A stretch of DNA of 64,000 bases from Yersinia entomophaga (GCF_001656035.1 NZ_CP010029.1:2305076-2369075); one strand, 5' to 3'; shown: positions 35,729-47,899, counted from the first letter of the stretch. Notes: a model not told the origin generated them from the letters alone. Numbers and translations are program-made.

Positions 35729-38700
35729 GGTGCCTTATTCTCCTTTAGCTGGCGTAACACCTCATGGATATCCGGCTGATCCAGACTACCGGTTATCTGA
35801 TATCGAATCAGAGATATTTTACTCCACAACGGCCCGAGCACTTTGGTGGCCGCAAAAACCGCCGCCCCAATCACCGGGTTAATCACAAATGCCGTAGCCA
35901 CACCGACGGTCGCGGATATTTCCGGCGTAATAACGGCTTCCATGTTGATTTGGCGTTTCACCAAATCAACACTGCCGTTCATGGCGATATCTGCCGCCAG
36001 ACCGTCGATCAAAAGATCGTTAGTATGCACCACGCCAGATTTCACGCTGGCGGTGCCGCGAATCGAATCAAAGGCAAAGTCACGGCTGAAGGTATCGCTG
36101 AAATCCAGCTGTAGTTTACGCAACAATGCGTCGAAGCTGACCAGCCGCAGCAGTTGCCCGGCGCGGCCTCCGCCCAGATTCACCATGGCACCTTTGCTTA
36201 GTTTGGCGCTCAAATTGCCATTAAGGGTTTCAATTCGCGGCTGCCAAGGCACGCCCTGCCACGCCAGCGTTGCGTTGCCGTCAAAAGGTGCATCTTTGAG
36301 CGGCGTGCTAATACCGAAGAATGACAGAGTGTCATCGATTTTACTGCCAGAAACCTTCATCCTAACCGACGTGTTATTGCCTTCCGCACTTTGCTGCCAT
36401 TCGCCGTTAACCGCCATGTGAGCCTTAGCGACCTCAATCAGGCCATTCTTAAGACTTAACACTTTGTTGTTATGGGAGATATCGGCGCTCACTTTGCCAA
36501 TATTCTGCCCCATAACCCAGCATTCTTGACAGCGAAGCTGCAACGCTGGCCAATCGCGGAACGAAACATCATGACTTAGTGGAGAATCTTGCAACGCCGC
36601 TTTTGACAAAGGTTTATCAACATCTTGCGCCGTCCACTGCGGGTTGTAGTAGAGATAGCGAATATCTGCCCGCCACGGCCCGCTGCTGGCTACGCGCACG
36701 CTGCCATCCACTTCGCGCCCTTTGGCGCTAATATTTGTCCCATTCAGCTGCGGCTCAATCCGCAGGGTCAGATTATGCCAAGCCTGGCCGCCCAGCAGCA
36801 GTTCTGGCGTTTGTAGCTCAATGCGAGAAGGTAATGTGAACTGGCTCTGGCTGGCAGATTTTTTACCGATCATGGATGACGCCTGCGGAGAGGCTGATGC
36901 TAGCGCAGGGCCAATTAGCGCCAGCCAACGTTCCCCATCCAAAGGGGGCAAATTCACCACCAACCCTTTTTCAGCAGGTAATGGCGGGACTTTTTTGCTG
37001 TCGGTTTGCCAGACCGCTTTACTCAATTCGACTTTCTGATCTTTTAACAACCATTGACTGTTAAAATGATTCGTTCCTGCCGCTGAACCAGAAAGCGTGA
37101 ATCCATTGAGGCCACCTTTGGCCTGAACGCTCACCGGCAAAGATTCACCGCCTTGAGTATCTAGCGGCGGCGGTAAGCGACTGCTCACTTTCTTTAGGTC
37201 TGCGTTGACATCTACCAGATAACTTGGCTCCCCGTGCTTCGGCAACTGCACCGCAACTTTGCCCTGCCAACCGAAGCTACCCTTCAGCTGTTTGGCTATT
37301 TCAGCGGGAATCTCGGTGATTTTGGCTGGAATCCAGTCACCGCGCAGGTTAACCCCAACCTGAAAGTTGTCTTTTTGCTCTTCCGTGGTGAAATTTACCG
37401 TCAGCGGCTGACCAAACCAGTTAGCCGATATTTCATCGCTCGACAGATTGCCATCGCTAAAGCGGAATTTACCGCTGACATTTTCCAACTGACTTTGCAG
37501 TGGCTTAATCAATAAACTGTTGTTGTGCAGCGTCACTTCACCGGTAGCGTGCGTGATATTGCCTTCTACCAAGGGAATATCCAGATGTAAGCGCCCACTT
37601 ACACCCCCACCAACCTGGAGTTCATCCAATGCACTCCCCACGGAATCATGTAGCGGCGTATCGTTAAAGTAATCATGAACATCCGAGCCTAGCCCCGCTA
37701 CCTGCGCATCAACAAACAGGCGTTCTTTCAGATAATCAGGAATATTGGCGCTGATATTGGTGCCGGTGACGTTCCCCAGCATTGCCCGCGGTGCATTCAT
37801 CCACAGGCCGTCATTGAGGAAATTCAGGTCGATAGCCAGATTTTCCAGCGCTGGCCATTCCGGTTGGAACTGGAAGGTCGCATTACGCAACGGAACATAA
37901 ACCTGGAATTGACCCTCGTTATGGGTATAAGGGAAATAATGTGGATTACCGTTATAGACCAACGTGGCGTTATCCACCTGCCCGCCCTGAATCGCGCCGG
38001 TCAGATAATCCACCAACGCTTTCCCCATCAAAGGCTGAGGGAAGTAACGCCAGGCATCTGCGCCGTCATACAGGCGGATACCGGCCAGAATATTCAGCCA
38101 CGGCTGGCCTTTTTCCGGCTGTTGATAACGGAAACTACCGTTTGCCCACAAAGACTTGGCTTTTACATCCAGCTTATCGCTCCACAGCTCCCAGCCTTTA
38201 TCATCCATGCGCCAGTCAATGTCGCCCTGAGCGCTGCTGACTTCCAGCGGTGCGCCAAACATGTCACCGTAAGGCAAAATGCTGTCGTGCAGATTTACCG
38301 CCAGACGCCCATGGCTGACGGAACCGCTCAATGTGCCAGAGAAATGATTCACGCCCGGTAAGAGTTCCCAATGCTGCCAGCTGACATCTTGCCATTTAGC
38401 CTGAAAACGGGTCAATTCTGGCTGTTTTAGAGGAATATCCAGCGCCAGCGCATTCAAATGCCCCTGCGGTTTTAAATCTCCCCAACGGGCCAGTAAATCC
38501 GGGGTAAACAAAGAAATGGTCGGTAACAGCGGCCCAATTCGCTCTAACTGAAGGTCTTTGGCACGAAGGCGTAATTCTTCCGGCTGATCCGGGCCCAGCA
38601 GTTTATTATTTTCCGGCAACCACAGCGCCGACAGGCTCCCTTGCGGCCACGCCTGGCCGTCAGTGGTTAAATTCAGCTGTGGGGCATCAATCTGCCAGCC

Positions 38701-39579
38701 ATTTCCCTGACGACGCGCGTCCACTACCAGTTGATCGACAGCGAGCTGATGGGGTTCACCTTGAGTAGTCCAAGCGGCTTGCCCTTGTTTTAGCAGCACA
38801 TTCCCACTGTAAATATCGCCGCCTTTGAGCGTCAGCCAAGCTGCCAGACTAAATTCGGCGCTGTCTAATCCGGTATTATTATGCAACCAGCGGCTGATCC
38901 AAGGCTTCACGTCAATATTATCAGCCTGCATATATACAGTGCCGTTATTCAGAATGCCCTGATCGTCGTGTAAATCCATCCGTACCTGAACCACGCCGTG
39001 CTGGCCATTAATCGTCGATAGGCTGATCTGCCCTTCGGCGCGATGGCGGTTACGCGAGTTAAGCCAGGTTAACTGAGGAATTTCCAGCTCGGCGCTGGAA
39101 CCAGAAGGGGTAAGAAATGAAATGCGGCTGTTACGCAGATCGAAATGATCCAACTGACGCAGAAAAATATCGGTGAAGTGGCTGGATTCAAAAGAACGGT
39201 TCTGATCACCCGGATTAATCAGCGGACGATCCAAATCCAGCTGTAGCTGATGGAACGTCATATCCCGTAGCTGCCAGCGCCAGTGCAGCAAAGATTGCCA
39301 GACATCCAGCGCTAGCGTGATGCGCTGAACCTGCAATTTGGTATCAGGCAACTGGGCGCGCAGATCCCGTACTTCCAGCGTCGGGCCAAAAGTTTCCCAA
39401 CTGCCTTGAATAAAACCAATTTCCAGCGGAATTCCGCTGACGGCCTGAATCTTAGCCTGTAGCTGCGCACGATAGTCGTTGAGCTGCGGCAACATCAAAC
39501 GAAGCCCACTCACCAACAATGCCACCACAACAATCATTGTGGCGCCTGTCGCTAACAAAATCCTGGGCAGTCGCCTCAC
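35725..39579 (-). CDS. yhdP: AsmA-family phospholipid-transport protein YhdP
   Basis: This 1284-residue protein has one N-terminal membrane anchor (ILLATGATMIVVVALLVSGLRLML) and a very long periplasmic beta-rich region. It ends in an AsmA/DUF3971-type C-terminus with a glycine-rich hydrophobic tract (PEISATVGVATAFVINPVIGAAVFAATKVLG). YhdP, with TamB and YdbH, bridges the envelope and moves phospholipids to the outer membrane. It precedes the Nit-type amidase and follows rng by 45 bp. Confidence 0.95.
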   Translation of the reverse strand: MRRLPRILLATGATMIVVVALLVSGLRLMLPQLNDYRAQLQAKIQAVSGIPLEIGFIQGSWETFGPTLEVRDLRAQLPDTKLQVQRITLALDVWQSLLHWRWQLRDMTFHQLQLDLDRPLINPGDQNRSFESSHFTDIFLRQLDHFDLRNSRISFLTPSGSSAELEIPQLTWLNSRNRHRAEGQISLSTINGQHGVVQVRMDLHDDQGILNNGTVYMQADNIDVKPWISRWLHNNTGLDSAEFSLAAWLTLKGGDIYSGNVLLKQGQAAWTTQGEPHQLAVDQLVVDARRQGNGWQIDAPQLNLTTDGQAWPQGSLSALWLPENNKLLGPDQPEELRLRAKDLQLERIGPLLPTISLFTPDLLARWGDLKPQGHLNALALDIPLKQPELTRFQAKWQDVSWQHWELLPGVNHFSGTLSGSVSHGRLAVNLHDSILPYGDMFGAPLEVSSAQGDIDWRMDDKGWELWSDKLDVKAKSLWANGSFRYQQPEKGQPWLNILAGIRLYDGADAWRYFPQPLMGKALVDYLTGAIQGGQVDNATLVYNGNPHYFPYTHNEGQFQVYVPLRNATFQFQPEWPALENLAIDLNFLNDGLWMNAPRAMLGNVTGTNISANIPDYLKERLFVDAQVAGLGSDVHDYFNDTPLHDSVGSALDELQVGGGVSGRLHLDIPLVEGNITHATGEVTLHNNSLLIKPLQSQLENVSGKFRFSDGNLSSDEISANWFGQPLTVNFTTEEQKDNFQVGVNLRGDWIPAKITEIPAEIAKQLKGSFGWQGKVAVQLPKHGEPSYLVDVNADLKKVSSRLPPPLDTQGGESLPVSVQAKGGLNGFTLSGSAAGTNHFNSQWLLKDQKVELSKAVWQTDSKKVPPLPAEKGLVVNLPPLDGERWLALIGPALASASPQASSMIGKKSASQSQFTLPSRIELQTPELLLGGQAWHNLTLRIEPQLNGTNISAKGREVDGSVRVASSGPWRADIRYLYYNPQWTAQDVDKPLSKAALQDSPLSHDVSFRDWPALQLRCQECWVMGQNIGKVSADISHNNKVLSLKNGLIEVAKAHMAVNGEWQQSAEGNNTSVRMKVSGSKIDDTLSFFGISTPLKDAPFDGNATLAWQGVPWQPRIETLNGNLSAKLSKGAMVNLGGGRAGQLLRLVSFDALLRKLQLDFSDTFSRDFAFDSIRGTASVKSGVVHTNDLLIDGLAADIAMNGSVDLVKRQINMEAVITPEISATVGVATAFVINPVIGAAVFAATKVLGPLWSKISLIRYQITGSLDQPDIHEVLRQLKENKAP

Positions 39580-39624
39580 GCATCTCTCCTTGCTTCCCGC
39601 TGCAAGGGGCGCAGCGGAAATTTA

Positions 39625-41094
39625 TTACATCATCACCACGTCAAACTGCTCTTGGCTGTAGAGCGGTTCAATTTGAACTTTTACCTGCTTACCGACGAAA
39701 ATTTCCACTTCGGCCAGCGCATGGGATTCTTCGCTCTTCAGCGCTTCCCCTACCGCAGGTGAGGCATAGACCAGGAATCTGTCGGTATCATAGGCATGGT
39801 GAACCCGCACGATTTCTCGCAGGATTTCATAGCATACCGTTTCGACGGATTTGACCGTGCCGCGACCGTGACAAGTAGGACAATCATTACACAGCACGTG
39901 CTCAATACTTTCGCGGGTGCGCTTGCGGGTCATCTCCACTAATCCTAGCTGAGAGAAACCGTTAATACTGGTTTTCACTCGATCTTTGCTCAGCGCCTGC
40001 TCTAATGAGTGTAATACACGGCGACGGTGCTCTTCATTACTCATATCAATAAAATCAATGATGATTATCCCACCGAGGTTACGCATTCGCAGCTGGCGAG
40101 CAATGGCCTGAGTGGCTTCGATATTAGTATTGAAAATGGTTTCATCGAGGTTACGGTGGCCGACAAATGCCCCAGTGTTGATATCGATGGTGGTCATAGC
40201 TTCAGTTTGGTCGATAATCAGGTAACCACCAGATTTCAATTCAACTTTACGCTCCAGAGAACGTTGAATCTCGTTTTCTACATCATACAGATCGAAAATA
40301 GGTTGTTTGCCGGAATAGTGCTCCAGCTTATTGGTCATTTCTGGAATATATTCGCGGGTAAATTCGATCAGTTGCTCATAGGTCTGGCGGGAATCGACCC
40401 GAATGCGATCCAAGGCCGCGCCCGCAAAATCCCGTAGAATTCGCTGCGCCAGAGCCATTTCGCCGTACAGTTTGCATTTAGTTTTATCACGTTTTTTACG
40501 CAGCTGTACTTTGGCCCACAGACGTTTTAAAAACGCCGCGTCCGCGGATAACTCTTCTTCACCAATACCTTCGGCGGCGGTACGGATAATAAATCCGCCC
40601 TGCTCATCGCAATAGCTGGCCACTGTATTTTTCAGACGATCGCGCTCAGCTTCGCTTTCAATACGCTGAGACACACCAACGTGCGCCGCTCCGGGCATCA
40701 ACACCAGATAACGAGAAGGCAGCGTGATATCCGTAGTCAGGCGCGCGCCTTTGGTGCCCAGCGGATCTTTGACCACCTGCACCATGAGATCCTGCCCCTG
40801 ACGTACCAGTTCAGCGATATCACGTACATTGAAATTCTTTTGCTCATCCCCAGCCACGCATTCGGTGTGGGGCATAATGTCTGAAGCATGAAGGAAAGCC
40901 GCCTTATCCAGGCCTATATCGACAAAAGCCGCCTGCATTCCAGGCAAAACCCGGCTAACGCGACCTTTGTAAATGTTACCGACGATGCCTCTTTTCGCTT
41001 CACGCTCAATGTGAATTTCCTGCAGGATGCCACCGTCGATGTAGGCAACCCGCGTTTCAGACGGTGTAATATTGACCAGTAATTCAGCTGTCAT
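39625..41094 (-). CDS. rng: Ribonuclease G
   Basis: RNase G (489 residues) is the RNase E paralogue that matures the 16S rRNA 5' end. It has an N-terminal S1-like domain ([29 protein letters not shown]), the catalytic DNase I-like domain with metal aspartates (MTTIDINTG and IIIIDFIDM), and the zinc-link CPTCHGRG (Cys-x-x-Cys). It lacks the RNase E scaffold tail. It overlaps maf by 11 bases. Confidence 0.97.
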   Translation of the reverse strand: MTAELLVNITPSETRVAYIDGGILQEIHIEREAKRGIVGNIYKGRVSRVLPGMQAAFVDIGLDKAAFLHASDIMPHTECVAGDEQKNFNVRDIAELVRQGQDLMVQVVKDPLGTKGARLTTDITLPSRYLVLMPGAAHVGVSQRIESEAERDRLKNTVASYCDEQGGFIIRTAAEGIGEEELSADAAFLKRLWAKVQLRKKRDKTKCKLYGEMALAQRILRDFAGAALDRIRVDSRQTYEQLIEFTREYIPEMTNKLEHYSGKQPIFDLYDVENEIQRSLERKVELKSGGYLIIDQTEAMTTIDINTGAFVGHRNLDETIFNTNIEATQAIARQLRMRNLGGIIIIDFIDMSNEEHRRRVLHSLEQALSKDRVKTSINGFSQLGLVEMTRKRTRESIEHVLCNDCPTCHGRGTVKSVETVCYEILREIVRVHHAYDTDRFLVYASPAVGEALKSEESHALAEVEIFVGKQVKVQIEPLYSQEQFDVVMM

Positions 41095-41677
41095 GTATTC
41101 CTCTCACATCACGTAGCGCGAAAAAATGACTCAGTAGTTCATGGGTTTCTACCAACGGCAGGCCGACAACGGCGTGATAACTGCCTTTAATCGCCCTGAC
41201 GAAACAACCACCCTTGCCCTGAATACCGTAAGCGCCCGCTTTGTCCATCGGTTCACCGGTAGCAATATAGTCACTGATTTCTTGTTGAGATAACACGCGG
41301 AATGTCACATCTGTCACGACCATTGTGCCGAGTAAATCCTGTTTATCGGCTAATGCAACGGCGGTCATCACCTGATGCTGCTGCCCGGACAACGCACCCA
41401 ACATTTGCGCGGCATGAACAGCATCTCGCGGTTTTTCCAAAACCTGTCCATTAAGCACCACAATGGTATCGGCACCGAGTACCGGTAAATCCCACTCGGC
41501 AACCGCCACTCCGGCGCGCGCTTTATCTTCAGCCAAACGTCGGACATAGTCCTCGGCGGCTTCCCCCGGATTACGCTGTTCCTCCACTTCCGTTTTCAGT
41601 ATTTCAAACGGTAAATCGAGAAGCGCGAGCAGTTCACGCCGACGGGGAGAACCTGAGGCCAGATAAAGGGCTGTCAT
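41084..41677 (-). CDS. maf: Nucleoside triphosphate pyrophosphatase Maf (YhdE)
   Basis: This 197-residue Maf protein hydrolyses dTTP, UTP and modified pyrimidine triphosphates. The N-terminal [13 protein letters not shown] phosphate loop and the catalytic Asp in [15 protein letters not shown] are intact. It lies between mreD (11 bp) and rng (11-base overlap), the standard mreBCD-maf-rng order. Confidence 0.95.
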   Translation of the reverse strand: MTALYLASGSPRRRELLALLDLPFEILKTEVEEQRNPGEAAEDYVRRLAEDKARAGVAVAEWDLPVLGADTIVVLNGQVLEKPRDAVHAAQMLGALSGQQHQVMTAVALADKQDLLGTMVVTDVTFRVLSQQEISDYIATGEPMDKAGAYGIQGKGGCFVRAIKGSYHAVVGLPLVETHELLSHFFALRDVRGIHDS

Positions 41678-41688
41678 TGGAAAAATCC

Positions 41689-42177
41689 TTATTGCACCGC
41701 AAACTTACGGCGAATCTTACGCATTAATAAGAATAGCCACGGCCATAAGATACCGTTAATTAAACTACTCCAGAAAACTTCAGGTCGGAACGAAACGTTA
41801 ATCACTAAGAATTCTGACCAGAACACCACAACATCCATCGTTAGCGACAGAAGCATCACGATTAATGCCTGCTGCCACAGCGCCATATTGCGGAATAACT
41901 GAAACTTAAAGGCCACCAGATAGGCAATGATGCTCAATGCCAACGCACGCACGCCAAGAGTTGAACCTAAAATCAGATCCAAAATCAGGCCGAGAATAAA
42001 GCCGCTGCCAACGTTAACCCGATGAGGCAATGCCATAACCCAGTAAATCAGGATCAACGTCAGCCATGACGGGCGGAACATATAAATTTCTTTTGGCCAC
42101 GGCATCACCTGTAGCACCATTGCAATCAGGAATGATAGCCAGATAACCCAGCGCCCATTACTGGTGTAACGGTTCAT
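41689..42177 (-). CDS. mreD: Rod shape-determining protein MreD
   Basis: MreD (162 residues) is an inner-membrane protein with about five to six spans and part of the Rod elongasome with MreB, MreC, RodA and PBP2. Its ATG overlaps the mreC stop by 4 bases, so it is coupled to mreC. Confidence 0.95.
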   Translation of the reverse strand: MNRYTSNGRWVIWLSFLIAMVLQVMPWPKEIYMFRPSWLTLILIYWVMALPHRVNVGSGFILGLILDLILGSTLGVRALALSIIAYLVAFKFQLFRNMALWQQALIVMLLSLTMDVVVFWSEFLVINVSFRPEVFWSSLINGILWPWLFLLMRKIRRKFAVQ

Positions 42178-43166
42178 GGCGTCGCCCTTACCGCTGGCGC
42201 GTTCGCCGGAGGCGGATTCAAACTGGCTGGTGCCGGTGGGCCGACCATTTCGCTGGCGCTTGGCAATACCTGAGGCATCATCTGCATCAGACGCTCATTA
42301 GCCACCCGATGTACTTCATTCGGCGGCAACGGCAAATCGCCATTGCGATCCGCGCCCCACAGCAACAGCAAATAACGCAGACGCTGTAAATCGGCCATTG
42401 GACGAGCCTGAATAACGGTATAGGCGCGCTGATTATCGACTTTAACCGAAGAAACCACCGCCACCGGATAACCTTCTGGGAAACGTCCACCGAGGCCAGA
42501 TGTCACCAAAACATCACCAACACGAATATCAGTATTGCTTGGCAAATGTTCGAGCAATAAGTCGTCGCTACAGCCGCCACCGGCAGCAATAACGCGAATG
42601 TCATTACGCAAGACTTGAATCGGTAGCGCGTGGGACGCATCGCATATCAACAGCACGCGGCTGGTGAATTTGCTGACCGCCACTACCTGCCCGACCACGC
42701 CTTTATCACTGATCACCGGCTGGCCTTCATACACGCCATTATCGGTGCCCTTATCGATCACCACCTGATCGCTATAAGGATCGGTGCCGCTGGAAATAAC
42801 CTGCGTCACCATTTTTTGTTCGTCCTGACGCAGCGGAGAGCCGAGTAACTCGCGCAGACGTGAGTTTTCCTGCTTAAACTGGCCAAGCAACTGTAGATCG
42901 GTATTTTTAAGCAACAGTTCCTGACGTAACGCACGATTTTCCAGCTCAAGCTGTTGGCGCGTTGCGATGGTTTCTGAAACGCTGTCTAAAACTTTACGTG
43001 GCCCATTGGCCAGAAAATAGAAGGGGCTAACTGCGGTGTCCATATAGGTACGAATTTTAACGAACGTACCGAGCCGGCTATCGACAATAACCAGCGCAAT
43101 GGCTGCAAGAACGGCGAAGAAAAGTCGCAGTTGCAGGGATGGACCCCGGCTAAAAATCGGCTTCAT
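42174..43166 (-). CDS. mreC: Rod shape-determining protein MreC
   Basis: MreC (330 residues) has one N-terminal span ([20 protein letters not shown]), a coiled coil ([29 protein letters not shown], ~68-105) and a periplasmic double beta-barrel domain. The proline-rich C-terminus is typical. It links MreB to PBP2. It is 90 bp after mreB, and that gap holds a terminator-like hairpin. Confidence 0.95.
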   Translation of the reverse strand: MKPIFSRGPSLQLRLFFAVLAAIALVIVDSRLGTFVKIRTYMDTAVSPFYFLANGPRKVLDSVSETIATRQQLELENRALRQELLLKNTDLQLLGQFKQENSRLRELLGSPLRQDEQKMVTQVISSGTDPYSDQVVIDKGTDNGVYEGQPVISDKGVVGQVVAVSKFTSRVLLICDASHALPIQVLRNDIRVIAAGGGCSDDLLLEHLPSNTDIRVGDVLVTSGLGGRFPEGYPVAVVSSVKVDNQRAYTVIQARPMADLQRLRYLLLLWGADRNGDLPLPPNEVHRVANERLMQMMPQVLPSASEMVGPPAPASLNPPPANAPAVRATP

Positions 43167-43190
43167 AAATTATGCGTATTCCTCGACAAC

Positions 43191-43250
43191 AAAAAGGAGG
43201 CACTAAACCTGATGATGCAATACCTTCATCCGATCCAGCCCTCCTTTTTT
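43191..43250 (-). terminator. Intercistronic terminator-like hairpin, mreB-mreC
   Basis: On the minus strand AAAAAGGAGG pairs with CCTCCTTTTT across a ~40-base loop that itself can fold (GATG/CATC). It ends in a T-run in the mreB-mreC spacer. Partial termination would make mreB message more abundant than mreCD, as reported for E. coli. Confidence 0.65.
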
Positions 43251-43256
43251 GGCTGA

Positions 43257-44351
<1,095 letters not shown>

Positions 44352-44476
44352 TTACCAACCACACGGAGCAGCGACAAGGCGCAAAAACGTCCTACTCCGG
44401 TGAAAAAGTGGCTACGTTATTCCAATCAAGTTCCGCTGAATAAGGTATATGCACTAAAACCCTTGAATAAAGGCTC

Positions 44477-44505
44477 ATTATACCCCCCAGTCGACGCGTC
44501 GAACG
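44477..44505 (-). promoter_or_regulatory. Candidate mreB promoter
   Basis: On the minus strand a perfect TATAAT (44477-44482) lies ~177 bp before mreB. Its -35 is weak (CGTTCG at 17 bp or TTCGAC at 15 bp). A 12-bp palindrome TCGACGCGTCGA (44491-44502) overlaps it. The rest of the csrD-mreB gap shows no gene. Confidence 0.4.
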
Positions 44506-44639
44506 GTGTAACACAGCACATAAAATCTAACATTTAACCTGATTTACCGCCGGAAGTAAGTGCCTACCAACGGTCTACGGAAATGGCTGGGACATTCTAC
44601 GTTAATTTTTGCTCAACGATCAGGCTAAACATGGCCCTG

Positions 44640-46556
44640 TTACGAATATTTTTTCTGCTCTGGGTTCAAAAGCATCGGCGCAGCAAAAAAATTGCCCTGT
44701 CCGCCATAAACCCCTTTCTGTAGCAGCGTTTCCCATTCTTCCCTGGTCACCACTTCTGCGGCAAAAACTTTAACATTCGTACCGGCACAGGCACCAGTAA
44801 GACTTTGCACAAATAGCTGATTTTCAAGGCGGACATCAATACTTCTTACCAATCCCGGATGTAACTTAATCATTTCCACCCGTAAAGACTTAATATATGA
44901 GGTACTGACCACCGTCAATCCGGCCTGCGAAACCATCAATCTACAACCTAACCCTAACAACAATCGAATCACAGGGCGTAGGGCCTCAATATGTTGGCAG
45001 ACATCCGCCTCAGCCAGCTCAAAGATAATCCGCTGACGGTAACTTTTCCGGCACTGTAATAAGGTATCCCGTAGCCAACGCTTAAAGGAACGTTGCAATA
45101 ATGAATCAACGCTTATGGAAAATGCCAGCGTTTCATCCGGCCACAGCGCCAACAAAGGAATTATCCGACCTATTTTCTGTCGATCATAACGTTCGGCCAA
45201 CCCGAGCAAACGTACCAACGGAGTAAACTCCGCCGCTATCAGCTCTTGTTCGCCATCAAATATCCGGCTGATGATTTCACGGTGATGAATTTTTCCATCA
45301 CAGGTAATGACCGGTTTCTGATACAACCTAGGGCCACCGTTAACCAGCGTTTTTTCCAGCAATGTTCGCCACTTAACGCTACCGCGTCCTTTCTCCGGCA
45401 CCTGATTGTCATAGACATACCAGCTATTGCCTCCATACAACGCCGCATTTTTGGTAGCTTGTCCAGCATTATCCATAATTTGTTCCGCCGCCTGCCCGTG
45501 GCGATAGGCCACGATACCAATATTGAGCAAAGCGTCGCGATCGATAATCTGCGGCGCTGGCATGGCACCCGCCACATGAACCAACTGTGCCGCCATCACA
45601 TCGGCGTCTTTCAGAGTTTTATGCGGTAATAAAATGGCAAAATCGCTGTTGGCGTAGTGAGCTAGCAGTGCGGAAGGATAACGGTCGACAAAAGTGGAAA
45701 GCAGATTCACCATCGAATGCATCAATTCCTGCACCCGTGATTTGTCGTAAACCTCACTTAACGCATCAAAATCGGGTAAGTGCACCATCATCACTACGCC
45801 GTGGGCACCGGGTTCTTCAAGCTGGGTAGTCAGCTGATTATCAAAAAACAGCGCGTTATTCAGGCCGGTTTTAGCGTCCTGTGCGGCATAGGAGCGAATC
45901 AAAGTATCCAATTGGCTGCGTTCTTCACGCATTTCCGCCAAATCCAGCAGCAAACGGTCGAGAGCATGGCTGGCATAAGGCGGCCACTCATGAGTTTCAC
46001 CGCGCAGTACATTCTCACGCTCGCCGTTGAGAATACGTCGCGCTCGGTTCTCCAGTTGCTCCTCACCTGCCGTTTGTTCCCGCAGCCAGCGAAAACTTAA
46101 AAACAGAATGACCGCAATCATCGCCACCGCCAACGACAAAATCACCGCTGCATACATTGAACGAGTGTAACTGGTGAGCGGATCGATATAAGTCAGGCGC
46201 ATCGAACTGCCGGGCTGCTGTAATAATGGAAGAGACAGTTCGCGATAGCCGCTATTGGTATCCCAGGCGGTATAAGTAGGAAGGACTTTCAGATAAAACA
46301 ATTGATGCTGCGAATTTTCAACGCTGATTTCAACCACGCCAATAGCGCCCATCATCAACGGCAACCAGCTACGCGGAACTTCAGGTGGATCGGTTAGTAA
46401 GGATTGATCGTACGCGGTCACGATAGTATTAAGGCGATGTTCCATTTTTTTCTGGCATAAGTAGAAAAAACTGAACGTACTCCCTAACAACATTAAACAC
46501 ATGGCCAATACGACCAGTAATGCCATAAACGCAGAAAGTTTGGTTGTAAATCGCAT
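44640..46556 (-). CDS. csrD: RNase E specificity factor CsrD
   Basis: CsrD (638 residues) directs RNase E to the sRNAs CsrB and CsrC, releasing CsrA activity. There are two N-terminal spans flanking a periplasmic loop, a HAMP-like linker, and a degenerate GGDEF domain (HYANSDFAILLPH replaces GGDEF). A degenerate EAL domain follows (FELAEADVCQHIE). Loss of catalytic motifs fits a non-enzymatic role. It lies upstream of mreB as in E. coli. Confidence 0.94.
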   Translation of the reverse strand: MRFTTKLSAFMALLVVLAMCLMLLGSTFSFFYLCQKKMEHRLNTIVTAYDQSLLTDPPEVPRSWLPLMMGAIGVVEISVENSQHQLFYLKVLPTYTAWDTNSGYRELSLPLLQQPGSSMRLTYIDPLTSYTRSMYAAVILSLAVAMIAVILFLSFRWLREQTAGEEQLENRARRILNGERENVLRGETHEWPPYASHALDRLLLDLAEMREERSQLDTLIRSYAAQDAKTGLNNALFFDNQLTTQLEEPGAHGVVMMVHLPDFDALSEVYDKSRVQELMHSMVNLLSTFVDRYPSALLAHYANSDFAILLPHKTLKDADVMAAQLVHVAGAMPAPQIIDRDALLNIGIVAYRHGQAAEQIMDNAGQATKNAALYGGNSWYVYDNQVPEKGRGSVKWRTLLEKTLVNGGPRLYQKPVITCDGKIHHREIISRIFDGEQELIAAEFTPLVRLLGLAERYDRQKIGRIIPLLALWPDETLAFSISVDSLLQRSFKRWLRDTLLQCRKSYRQRIIFELAEADVCQHIEALRPVIRLLLGLGCRLMVSQAGLTVVSTSYIKSLRVEMIKLHPGLVRSIDVRLENQLFVQSLTGACAGTNVKVFAAEVVTREEWETLLQKGVYGGQGNFFAAPMLLNPEQKKYS

Positions 46557-46830
46557 CCCTCAGCCTTGCCTACCGCAGTTAAATGGAAAGTATTCCTCAC
46601 TCCTTTAGGGCAGGTACTATATGATAAAACCGACCACGGACGCTGGTTTTTTAATGTTTTATACGACAAAAACGCAATTTTTTACGAAATTCGCATCCAT
46701 TGCCTCATCCTTACCCTGCATAAAGCATAGTCACTGATATAAGCATCGAGGCCAAATTTGTCCTCGGTCAGCCTTCGAACTTGATGTTTCCGGTATAGTC
46801 ACCCAACCTGATGAATACGAAATTTTCGAT

Positions 46831-46866
46831 CGTTATTAGTCGATCGTTCGTTATTAGTCGATCATT
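46831..46866. repeat. Two tandem 18-bp repeats upstream of acuI
   Basis: CGTTATTAGTCGATCGTT and CGTTATTAGTCGATCATT are contiguous and differ at one base, 29 bp before the acuI start. They lie in the 338-bp csrD-acuI gap, in which I otherwise see no gene. They could be operator half-sites or a recent slippage duplication. Confidence 0.85.
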
Positions 46867-46894
46867 GTTAACGGCACTTCTTAGGGAGCCTCTA

Positions 46895-47872
46895 ATGCGC
46901 GCACTGTTACTCGAACAGCACGATGGCAAAACCTTGGCCAACGTCCGTGATATTTCACCGGAACAACTGCCTGCGGGTGAAGTCACGGTTGATGTCAGTT
47001 GGTCTAGCCTGAACTACAAAGATGCACTGGCGATCACCGGTAAAGGCAAAATCATTCGTCAGTTCCCTATGGTGCCAGGCATTGATTTCGCCGGAACCGT
47101 TCACAGCAGCGAAGATCCGCGTTTTCACATTGGCCAGCGGGTATTGCTGACCGGCTGGGGCGTAGGCGAAAACCATTGGGGCGGGCTGGCAGAACAGGCG
47201 CGAGTACAGGGTGAATGGCTGGTTCCGCTCCCCGCAGGTTTGGATGCGCGCAAAGCGATGATTATCGGTACCGCCGGTTTCACTGCGATGCTGTGCGTGA
47301 TGGCGCTGGAAGAAGGCGGAGTCACACCAGAAAGCGGCGAAATTGTGGTGACCGGTGCCAGCGGCGGCGTGGGCAGTACTGCGATTGCTCTGCTTTCAGC
47401 TCTGGGCTATCAGGTAGCCGCTATCAGTGGCCGTGAAGCGAATAACGACTATTTACTGTCACTCGGAGCCAAACGGGTTCTGCCGCGTAGCGATTTCAGC
47501 GATGCATCTCGTCCGTTGGAAAAACAGCTATGGGCTGGCGCTATTGATACCGTCGGCGACACTTTACTAGCCAAGGTGCTGGCACAGATGAACTATAACT
47601 CTACCGTCGCCGCCTGCGGTCTGGCCGGGGGTTATAAACTGCCAACCACGGTAATGCCTTTTATCCTGCGCAACGTGCGTTTACAAGGTGTAGATTCTGT
47701 CATGACACCGCAACCGCGCCGTCGGGCTGCCTGGGAGCGTCTGTTGAAAACGTTGCCAGAAAGCTTCTATCAACAGGCTGGACGTGAAATTACGCTAGAA
47801 CAGGCTCCTGCGGTAGCAGCCGAACTGATGGAAAATCAGGTTACTGGCCGAACCTTGGTTAAAGTTCGCTAA
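46895..47872 (+). CDS. acuI: Acrylyl-CoA reductase AcuI (YhdH), MDR family
   Basis: This 325-residue zinc-free medium-chain reductase uses NADPH to reduce acryloyl-CoA to propionyl-CoA, detoxifying acrylate. The Rossmann motif is VTGASGGVGSTAIALLSALG, and the substrate-domain signatures WSSLNYKDALAITGKG and GWGVGENHWGGLAEQ are conserved. Start MRALLLEQHDGKT follows AGGGAG and matches E. coli; the longer frame would read through the tandem repeats. Confidence 0.94.
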   Translation: MRALLLEQHDGKTLANVRDISPEQLPAGEVTVDVSWSSLNYKDALAITGKGKIIRQFPMVPGIDFAGTVHSSEDPRFHIGQRVLLTGWGVGENHWGGLAEQARVQGEWLVPLPAGLDARKAMIIGTAGFTAMLCVMALEEGGVTPESGEIVVTGASGGVGSTAIALLSALGYQVAAISGREANNDYLLSLGAKRVLPRSDFSDASRPLEKQLWAGAIDTVGDTLLAKVLAQMNYNSTVAACGLAGGYKLPTTVMPFILRNVRLQGVDSVMTPQPRRRAAWERLLKTLPESFYQQAGREITLEQAPAVAAELMENQVTGRTLVKVR

Positions 47873-47899
47873 TTAGCCCATTAAAATAGAGTCATTTCA

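Noticed and set aside
35764..38361. Several 90-190 codon plus-strand frames within yhdP
   Set aside because: They are antisense shadows of the 1284-codon AsmA-family gene, long only because of GC-rich codon bias.
44640..46556. Active diguanylate cyclase/phosphodiesterase
   Set aside because: GGDEF and EAL motifs are replaced, and length and position match CsrD, which is non-enzymatic.
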